DNA of 23,838 nt from an uncultured Bacilli bacterium (GTDB lineage: Bacteria > Bacillota_I > Bacilli_A > RF39 > UBA660), in NCBI GenBank assembly GCA_910587745.1, contig CAJUNE010000020.1, forward strand, positions 1 through 23,838, given 5' to 3'. Below, one piece after another: positions 1-4,882 of this stretch. The notes under the pieces were generated by a model that was not told the origin of the DNA, made no database searches, and saw only the letters and a list, made by a program, of their open reading frames with translations. A program made the position numbers and the translations under genes. The number at the start of each line of letters is the position of its first letter. Position 1 is the first letter of the stretch.

Positions 1-172
1 TATATGAGTTATAAAAGAATATTGGGCGCACACCAGGAGTAGTGTTGTTCACGTTGTTCCAGTTGAGCTGGCCATTGTTATACACATAGAACACGTTAGC
101 GTTACGATTAGACGAACTGTTATAATACCAGTTATACGGAGACATCTGATCTACCATTTTGGAGATATTCCC
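1..172 (-). ncRNA. Cassette unit 1 (partial), candidate template/donor RNA
   Basis: Its 5' motif GGGAATATCT lies at 172-163, with a -10-like TATTAT (184-179) 6 nt upstream. The insert runs from 142 to 20 (41 codons): SPYNWYYNSSS..., then ANVFYV, NNGQLNWNN, TTPGVRPI. The frame is open upstream to ATG at 157 and runs off the window without a stop, so translation cannot be excluded here. The insert's 5' half is nearly identical to unit 8, while its middle differs. The 3' block and any terminator are outside the window. Confidence 0.5.
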
Positions 173-178
173 TAATTA

Positions 179-457
179 ATAATAAACATTGTATTAATTT
201 TATATACAAGATATATAATATCAATGTTAAATGTTTTAGCGTTAAGCTAGTGATTAATCTTGTATCCTAATTCTATTATATTTAATCGTAACTAAATATG
301 TAAGTTATAAAAGGATATTGGGCGCACACTAATGTCAGTGTTGTTCACGTTGGTGTTGTTGAGGTGGCCACCGCTATGCACAAGGAACACGCGAGCGGGA
401 TAAGTGTTACTTGGATTGAAGTTATACGGAGACGAATTCAAAGTGATTAGATTAACC
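179..457 (-). ncRNA. Cassette unit 2, candidate template/donor RNA
   Basis: The 5' motif is the variant GGTTAATCT (457-449), 7 nt after TATAAT (470-465). The insert is at 432-316 (39 codons): SPYNFNPSNTYPA, RVFLV, GGHLNNTNV, DISVRPI. An ATG at 459 gives a 55-codon frame to a TAG at 292, one of the few units with an open frame, but the ATG overlaps the presumed start of the RNA. The 3' motif AGATTAATC (260-252) can pair with all nine bases of the 5' motif (one G-U). The hairpin arms are 228-222 and 191-185 (AACATTG/CAATGTT). Confidence 0.5.
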
Positions 458-501
458 ATTTTTAATTATAATTTAAAGTATATTTAAAGTAAATATTCTT
501 T

Positions 502-777
502 TTAAAAAACTGTTTTAGTTTAATATACTAATGATATTAGACATCAATTTTAGTTATTTAAGTTTTCTAAGGACAATATCTTGTACCTTAATTCTGCTAT
601 ATTTAATCGTAATCGAATATATGAGTTATAAAAAGGTATTGGGCGCACACTAATGTTAGTGTCGTTCACGTTGGCGTTGTTGAGGTGGCCATCGTTATAC
701 ACAAAGAACACGACAGCGGCATTACCGCCACTCCAGTTTCTCGGAGACGGATAGAGTCAACGTTATTAGATATTCCC
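502..777 (-). ncRNA. Cassette unit 3, candidate template/donor RNA
   Basis: An extended -10 (TGT TATACT, 792-784) sits 6 nt before GGGAATATCT (777-768). The insert is at 747-637 (37 codons): SPRNWSGGNAAVVFF, NDGHLNNANV, TNISVRPI. There are stops in its frame just upstream (TGA at 759-757 and two TAA further up) and no start codon, so the peptide is not translated from this unit as it stands. The 3' partner is AGATATTGTCC (581-571), which fits the 5' motif with a 2-nt bulge. The hairpin arms are 551-545 and 512-506, pairing fully only as minus-strand RNA (one G-U), followed by a T run. Confidence 0.5.
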
Positions 778-805
778 TATTTTAGTATAACAAAAAATAT
801 TCAAA

Positions 806-1090
806 ATAAAAAGATATTGTTAAAGTTTCTTTTTCGAAGATTGGAAACATCAATATCATATTTTTAGAAATATTTTCAATGAAATATCTTGTATCCTAAT
901 TCTTTATATTTAGTCTTGACCAAATATGTAAGTTTAAAAGGATATTGGGCGCACACCATAAGTGTTGTTCACGTTAGGAGCGTTGAGGTGGCCACTCGAA
1001 TTCACATAGAACACGTTAGCCCAACGAGTAGAATCACTGGTGCGGAAATATAAGTTATACGGAGACTATCGTATGCATTTTAGATATTCC
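806..1090 (-). ncRNA. Cassette unit 4, candidate template/donor RNA
   Basis: An extended -10 (TGA TATACT, 1105-1097) sits 6 nt before GGAATATCT (1090-1082). The insert is at 1065-943 (41 codons): SPYNLYFRTSDSTRW, ANVFYV, SSGHLNAPNV, TYGVRPI. A TAG (1068-1066) directly precedes the insert in frame and a TAA (936-934) follows it. The 3' motif AGATATTTC (889-881) pairs with all nine bases of the 5' motif (one G-U). The hairpin arms are GATATTG (857-851) and CAATATC (819-813), followed by TTTTTATTTT. Confidence 0.5.
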
Positions 1091-1117
1091 TTTTATAGTA
1101 TATCATTTTTTAATAAA

Positions 1118-1394
1118 ATAAAAAAGCTGTAATGAAATTATATACAAGATATAAAGTATCAGCTTTTAAGTATTTAAAGATTTCTCTTAAGGAAATATCT
1201 TGTACTCTAGTTCTACAATACTAGTCGTAACTTAGTATTTTGAGTTATAAAAGAGTATTGGGCGCACACCATAAGTGTTGTGCACGTTGTTGTTGCTGAA
1301 GTTGCCATCGTTATACACAAGGAACACGTTAGCGCGAGGAGTGCTGTTAGTGTTATACGGAGACATCTTGACTTTCGTTTTTTTAGATATTCCC
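1118..1394 (-). ncRNA. Cassette unit 5, candidate template/donor RNA
   Basis: The 5' motif is GGGAATATCT (1394-1385). Unlike the other units it has no convincing -10 box, because the hairpin downstream of unit 6 abuts the motif; this matches the short 273-bp period here. The insert is at 1363-1256 (36 codons, the shortest): SPYNTNSTPR, ANVFLV, NDGNFSNNNVHNT, YGVRPI. An in-frame ATG precedes it at 1366 and a TAA ends at 1232 (44 codons). The 3' motif AGATATTTCC (1200-1191) pairs with ten bases of the 5' motif (one G-U). It is followed by TTAAGA-GAAA-TCTT and a strong hairpin AAAAGCTG/CAGCTTTT (1167-1160, 1129-1122). Confidence 0.48.
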
Positions 1395-1395
1395 T

Positions 1396-1669
1396 AATTA
1401 ACATTGTAGTGATTTTATATATTTAATACAAAATATCAATGCTATATATTTAAGCTTTTTGCTAATGATTAATCTTGTATCCTAGTTCTTTATATTTAGT
1501 CTTAACCAAAAATTTAAGTTTAAAAGGATATTGGGCGCACACTAATGTTAGTGTTGTTCACGTTGTCCCAGCTGAGGTTGCCATCGTTATACACAAAGAA
1601 CACGAGAGCGTTGTTACCGCTAGTAGAAGCACTACGATACGGAGACATCAGTATTTTATTAGATTAACC
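1396..1669 (-). ncRNA. Cassette unit 6, candidate template/donor RNA
   Basis: TATAAT (1681-1676) sits 6 nt before the variant 5' motif GGTTAATCT (1669-1661). The insert is at 1645-1529 (39 codons): SPYRSASTSGNNA, LVFFV, NDGNLSWDNV, NISVRPI. An ATG (1648) directly precedes the insert, with a TAA four to nine codons further up and a TAA at 1522-1520 after it. The 3' motif is the matching variant AGATTAATC (1475-1467), pairing over nine bases with one G-U. The hairpin arms are AGCATTG (1443-1437) and CAATGTT (1406-1400), complementary with a G-U only as minus-strand RNA. Its T run is lost. Confidence 0.5.
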
Positions 1670-1701
1670 ATTTTTATTATAACTTGCTATTTATTTAAAG
1701 T

Positions 1702-1974
1702 AAATAAAAAGTTGTGGTAACTTTATATGCTAGATATAGAATATCAACTTTTATGTGTTTAAGTTTCCTGAAGAAATATCTTGTATCCTAATTCTGTTAT
1801 ATTTAATCGTAACTAAATATTTAAGTTATAAAAGGATATTGGGCGCACACTAAGATTAGTGTCGTTCACGTTGGTGTTGTTGAGGTTGCCACTCGTACTC
1901 ACATAGAACACGACAGCAGCATTACCGCCACTCCAGTAAATCGGAGATTAACAATCAACGTATTTAGATATTCC
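1702..1974 (-). ncRNA. Cassette unit 7, candidate template/donor RNA
   Basis: An extended -10 (TGA TATACT, 1991-1983) sits 8 nt before GGAATATCT (1974-1966). The insert is at 1947-1837 (37 codons): SPIYWSGGNAAVVFYV, STSGNLNNTNV, TNLSVRPI. A TAA (1950-1948) directly precedes it in frame and no start codon exists. Its 5' half matches unit 3. The 3' motif AGATATTTC (1781-1773) pairs with the whole 5' motif (one G-U). The hairpin is AAAAGTTG (1752-1745 on the minus strand) with CAACTTTT (1714-1707), followed by T residues. Confidence 0.5.
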
Positions 1975-2002
1975 TTAAATAAAGTATATCATTTTTTCGA
2001 AA

Positions 2003-2293
2003 AATAAAAAAGCTGTAATAAAATTATATACAAGAATATAATGTATCAGCTTATATATGTTTTAAGATTTCTCTTAAGGAAATATCTTGTATCCTAGTTC
2101 TTTATATTTAGTCTTAACCAAATATGTAAGTTTAAAAGAATATTGGGCGCACACCAGGAGTAGTGCTGTTCACGTTGTTGGCGTTGAGCTGGCCACTCGA
2201 ATTCACATTGAACACGGCAGCGTTGCGACTAGATGAACTGTTATAATACCAGTTATACGGAGACATCTAATCTTCATTATGTTAGATATTCCC
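2003..2293 (-). ncRNA. Cassette unit 8, candidate template/donor RNA
   Basis: An extended -10 (TGT TATACT, 2308-2300) sits 6 nt before GGGAATATCT (2293-2284). The insert is at 2263-2141 (41 codons): SPYNWYYNSSSSRNAAVF, VNSSGQLNANNV, TTPGVRPI. An ATG (2266) precedes the insert, with in-frame TAG (2269-2267) before it and TAA (2134-2132) after it. The 3' motif AGATATTTCC (2087-2078) pairs over ten bases with one G-U, then comes a TTAAGA-GAAA-TCTTAA stem-loop and the hairpin AAGCTG/CAGCTT (2052-2047, 2015-2010) with a long T tract. This is the cleanest complete unit. Confidence 0.52.
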
Positions 2294-2322
2294 AATTAGA
2301 GTATAACAAAAATTTTTTAAAA

Positions 2323-2621
2323 TAAAAAGGCATTGTGCTAATTTCATACTTTGTTAATATAAAATATCAATGCTATATATTTAAGCGTTAAGCTAGTGAT
2401 TAATCTTGTATCCTAATTCTGCAATATTTAATCATAATCAAATATTTTGAGTTACAAAAGGATATTGGGCGCACACCAAAAGTGTTGTTCACGTTGGTGT
2501 TGCCGAAGTTGCCGTTGTTATACACAAGGAACACGTTAGCCTGATATGAAGAGCCATTTGACCAAGCGTTATACGGAGACAAAATCGTACCTTGCTTGTA
2601 GATATTCCCTATGATTGACAT
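2323..2621 (-). ncRNA. Cassette unit 9, outlier copy at the array end
   Basis: This is the first unit on the minus strand. TGA TATAAT lies at 2628-2620 and GGGAATATCT at 2609-2600, with a 10-nt gap, longer than in other units. The insert is at 2579-2463 (39 codons): SPYNAWSNGSSYQ, ANVFLV, NNGNFGNTNV, TFGVRPI. The frame is open from ATG at 2621 to a stop ending at 2400 (73 codons), but this ATG overlaps the -10 box, so it cannot be translated from that promoter. Its 3' motif is AGATTAATC (2406-2398), which does not match its own 5' motif, so this copy may be chimeric. The hairpin arms are GCATTG/CAATGC (2373-2368, 2335-2330). Confidence 0.45.
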
Positions 2622-2650
2622 TATATCACAAAAATCTTTATTTTAGGCAA
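2620..2650 (-). promoter_or_regulatory. Minus-strand promoter candidate reading into the array
   Basis: On the minus strand TTGCCT (2650-2645) is followed after 19 bases by TATAAT (2625-2620) with an upstream TGA, an extended -10. Transcription would start near 2613 and run into cassette unit 9. The -35 spacing is long, so the call rests on the extended -10. Confidence 0.45.
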
Positions 2651-2658
2651 ATTTATGC

Positions 2659-2686
2659 TTGCAATTCATAGAATTTATGGTATAAT
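2659..2686 (+). promoter_or_regulatory. Promoter of the S10-spc-alpha operon
   Basis: TTGCAA (2659-2664), a 16-base spacer and a perfect TATAAT (2681-2686) with TGG directly upstream (extended -10). It lies about 130 bases before rpsJ and is the only clear promoter seen ahead of the 14-kb operon. It is divergent from the promoter candidate of the cassette array. Confidence 0.82.
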
Positions 2687-2689
2687 CTA

Positions 2690-2808
2690 TTTCGTATGAC
2701 TGCGATGATGCGCAAGGTTGCTGATACACTAGGCGAGGTTGTTCCATATACCTCAAGTATCAGGTAATTTGTGTTTAGCAAGCCTATACTAGATATAGAC
2801 GAAAGGAG
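2690..2808 (+). promoter_or_regulatory. Structured 5' leader of the rpsJ operon
   Basis: The roughly 115-nt leader holds three nested or consecutive stem-loops: TGCG/CGCA (2701-2704, 2711-2714); CTGATAC/GTATCAG (2721-2727, 2757-2763) enclosing GAGGT/ACCTC (2735-2739, 2750-2754); and CTATA/TATAG near 2787-2801. The ribosome binding site AAAGGAG is at 2802-2808. Autoregulation by a ribosomal protein is common for such leaders, but I cannot match this to a known leader family. Confidence 0.5.
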
Positions 2809-2815
2809 AAAGAAC

Positions 2816-3124
2816 ATGTCAAATACTAAAGTTAGAATCAATCTTAAAGCATATGATCATAGACTACTTGATACTGCTGCAGTTAAGATTGTTGAGACAG
2901 TTAAGAGAACTGGGGGAGAGGTTTCAGGACCTGTACCACTTCCTACTGAAATACAAAAGTATACAGTATTAAGAGCGGTACATAAGTATAAAGATGCACG
3001 TGAACAATTTGAAATGCGTACTCATAAAAGACTTATCGATATTAAAAACCCAAGTAAAGAAACTATTGATGCGTTAACTCACTTAGATTTACCAAGTGGT
3101 GTAGACATTGATATAAAATTATAA
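2816..3124 (+). CDS. rpsJ: 30S ribosomal protein S10
   Basis: S10 of the small subunit (102 aa, the usual length), also known as NusE because it joins NusB in transcription antitermination. The protein shows the hallmark loop EMRTHKRLIDI and the N-terminal strand KVRINLKAYDH. I chose the ATG at 2816 because it follows AAAGGAG by 7 bases and gives the typical MSNTKVRI start; an in-frame ATG at 2771 would add 15 unrelated residues and lies inside the structured leader. It is the first gene of the operon, with 20 bases to rplC. Confidence 0.97.
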   Translation: MSNTKVRINLKAYDHRLLDTAAVKIVETVKRTGGEVSGPVPLPTEIQKYTVLRAVHKYKDAREQFEMRTHKRLIDIKNPSKETIDALTHLDLPSGVDIDIKL

Positions 3125-3144
3125 TATAGGAAAGAGGTTATAAG

Positions 3145-3951
3145 ATGAAAGGAATCTTAGGACGCAAAATTGGAATGACTCAAGTTTTCTCTAAAGATGG
3201 TAAATTAATTCCTGTTACTGTAGTAGAAGTTGCACCTAATACAGTAATGCAAGTTAAAACTGTAGAGTCTGATGGTTATAATGCTATTCAATTAGGCGTA
3301 TTTGAAAAGAAAGAAAAAAATGCTACTAAACCAGAAATGGGTAGAGCAAAAAAAGCTAATACAACTCCTAAGCGCTTCTTAAAAGAAATCAGAGATTATG
3401 AAGGAACTGTAAATGTTGGTGACGTAATCGATGCAAGTACTTTTGAAGTAGGAGATGTAATCGATGTAACAGGAACTAGCAAAGGTAAAGGTTTTACAGG
3501 TGTTATTAAACGTAATAATCAATCTCGTGGACCTGAAACTCATGGTTCTAGATATCACAGAAGACCTGGTTCAATGGGAACTATGCTTCCAAAAAGAGTT
3601 CTTAAAGGAAAAATACTTTCTGGACATATGGGAGCTGAAACAATAACTATTCAAAATTTGGAAGTTATTGAAATTAATGTAAACGAAAATTATATTTTAG
3701 TAAGTGGAAATATTCCAGGAGCAAAGAATTCATTAGTATTTATTAAATCTGCTGTTAAGAATAATCGTAAGAAAAATCCAAAAGAAGTTATAACTTACGA
3801 AGAAACAGTTGTAGATGAAGTTGTAGAGGAAACACCAGTAGAAGTTGTTAGTGAAGAATCTACAAATGTAACTCCTACAGTAGAAGAAACAGAAGAAGTA
3901 ACTACTGAAGAAGTAGAAGCTAATGAAGAAAATTCTGGAGAAAACAATTAG
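3145..3951 (+). CDS. rplC: 50S ribosomal protein L3 with acidic C-terminal tail
   Basis: L3 binds 23S rRNA near the peptidyl transferase centre and is an early assembly protein. The family core is clear: MKGILGRKIGMTQVF at the start, GTSKGKGFTGVIKR and HGSRYHRRPGSMG in the middle, and GNIPGAKNSLVFIK near residue 200. At 268 aa it is about 55 residues longer than usual. Residues 214-268 form a low-complexity tail with 19 Glu, 1 Asp and no Lys or Arg, which is odd for a protein of the ribosome interior surface. The reading frame and codon style continue smoothly, so a frameshift is unlikely. It lies between rpsJ and rplD as in other Firmicutes. Confidence 0.97.
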   Translation: MKGILGRKIGMTQVFSKDGKLIPVTVVEVAPNTVMQVKTVESDGYNAIQLGVFEKKEKNATKPEMGRAKKANTTPKRFLKEIRDYEGTVNVGDVIDASTFEVGDVIDVTGTSKGKGFTGVIKRNNQSRGPETHGSRYHRRPGSMGTMLPKRVLKGKILSGHMGAETITIQNLEVIEINVNENYILVSGNIPGAKNSLVFIKSAVKNNRKKNPKEVITYEETVVDEVVEETPVEVVSEESTNVTPTVEETEEVTTEEVEANEENSGENN

Positions 3952-3971
3952 TTTTCTAGAAAGGATTAATT

Positions 3972-4592
3972 ATGAAGATAAATGTTAAAAACATGGCTAA
4001 TGAATCTGTAAAAGATATTACTTTAGCTGATACTGTTTGGAATATTGAGACTAATGATTTAGTTTTAAAGAAAATGATTCGTTTACAACTTGACTCAATG
4101 AGACAAGGAACTCATAAAACTAAAACTCGTAGTGAAGTTTCTGGTGGTGGAAGAAAACCTTGGAAACAAAAAGGTACTGGACGTGCTCGTCAAGGTAGTA
4201 TCCGTGCTACTCAATGGAGAGGTGGCGGAATTGCTGGGGGAGTTACTCCTAGAGACTACACTTTCGATATTAATAAAAAAGAAAGAGCTTTGGCTTTAAA
4301 GAGTGCGCTTACTCATAAAGCTCAAGATAAAGAATTAGTTGTAATTGATAATATTAAACTTGAAAGTTTAAAAACTAAAGAAATTAAGAATTTAGTTAAA
4401 AATTTAGAACTTAATGGTAAAGTATTATTTGTTACAGCAGAAGACAACGAAGACTTATATATGGCAACTAGAAATTTAGGTTATGCTTATTATATTACAA
4501 GTAATGAAATTAACTGCTTAGATTTAGTTAATACAGACACACTTGTATGTGATGAAGCAGCTGTTAAAAAAATCGAGGAGGTGCTTAAATAA
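3972..4592 (+). CDS. rplD: 50S ribosomal protein L4
   Basis: L4 lines the peptide exit tunnel and in some bacteria represses its own S10 operon. The protein (206 aa, normal length) has the tunnel-loop signature: GGGRKPWKQKGTGRARQGS followed by RGGGIAGGVTPRDY. The start is preceded by AGAAAGGAT. Its TAA overlaps the ATG of rplW by one base (TAATG), so the two are probably translationally coupled. Given the structured leader ahead of rpsJ, L4 is one candidate regulator, but nothing in the sequence proves it. Confidence 0.97.
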   Translation: MKINVKNMANESVKDITLADTVWNIETNDLVLKKMIRLQLDSMRQGTHKTKTRSEVSGGGRKPWKQKGTGRARQGSIRATQWRGGGIAGGVTPRDYTFDINKKERALALKSALTHKAQDKELVVIDNIKLESLKTKEIKNLVKNLELNGKVLFVTAEDNEDLYMATRNLGYAYYITSNEINCLDLVNTDTLVCDEAAVKKIEEVLK

Positions 4593-4870
4593 TGAAGGAT
4601 TATACTGATATTATTGATTCACCGGTTATTACTGAGAAAAGTGCTATTAAAATGCAAAATGATAATGTATATACATTTAAAGTAGCTAAGGATGCTGACA
4701 AAACACAAATTAAAAAAGCTGTTGAAAGAGCATTTGGTGTTACTGTTAAAAGTGTTAATACATTAAATACAAAAGCTAAGAAAAGAAGAGTTGGAAGATA
4801 TCCAGGTATGACTAAAACTTATAAAAAAGCTATTGTTACTTTGGATAAAGACTCTAAAATAGAATTATAG
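4592..4870 (+). CDS. rplW: 50S ribosomal protein L23
   Basis: L23 sits at the tunnel exit and is the docking site for trigger factor and SRP. The 92-residue protein has the typical SPVITEKSAIKM start region, the strand TFKVAKDADKTQIKKAVE and the basic loop KAKKRRVGRYPG. The GAGGAGGTG ribosome binding site lies within the end of rplD, with which it shares one base. A gap of 12 bases leads to rplB. Confidence 0.97.
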   Translation: MKDYTDIIDSPVITEKSAIKMQNDNVYTFKVAKDADKTQIKKAVERAFGVTVKSVNTLNTKAKKRRVGRYPGMTKTYKKAIVTLDKDSKIEL

Positions 4871-4882
4871 GAGGAGTAATTT

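Larger units (their letters stand above)
1..2621 (-). repeat. Tandem array of nine variable cassette units
   Basis: Nine copies of a unit are repeated head to tail. The invariant plus-strand decamer GGGCGCACAC starts at 24, 320, 641, 947, 1260, 1533, 1841, 2145 and 2467, giving periods of 273-322 bp. Read on the minus strand, each unit has a conserved 5' motif, an AAC-rich insert coding for a 36-41 residue peptide that ends in VRPI, a conserved 3' block and a hairpin with a 30-32 nt loop. The left-most copy is cut by the window edge, so the array is longer than seen. There is no integrase, reverse transcriptase or full-length target gene in the window. The peptide is reminiscent of the variable C-terminus of C-type-lectin/FGE-fold proteins; that assignment is from motif shape only. 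Donor cassettes or template RNAs are the favoured readings. Confidence 0.92.

Noticed and set aside
685..867. Plus-strand frame of 60 codons in the array
   Set aside because: It reads antisense through unit 3; its composition comes from the reverse complement of the insert. The same holds for 1475-1720 (unit 6).
1213..1404. Minus-strand 63-codon frame with a hydrophobic segment
   Set aside because: It is a shifted frame through unit 5; the conserved peptide SPYN...VRPI lies in another frame of the same strand.
1..2621. CRISPR array
   Set aside because: The period is about 300 bp, the conserved parts are spread within the unit, there are no 30-40 bp spacers and no cas genes.
1..2621. Integron cassette array with attC sites
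   Set aside because: The hairpins lack the paired RYYYAAC/GTTRRRY boxes, the units do not hold complete genes, and no integrase is present.
2653..2841. Minus-strand frame of 62 codons over the rpsJ promoter
   Set aside because: It lies antisense to the promoter, leader and start of rpsJ and has no ribosome binding site or family motif.
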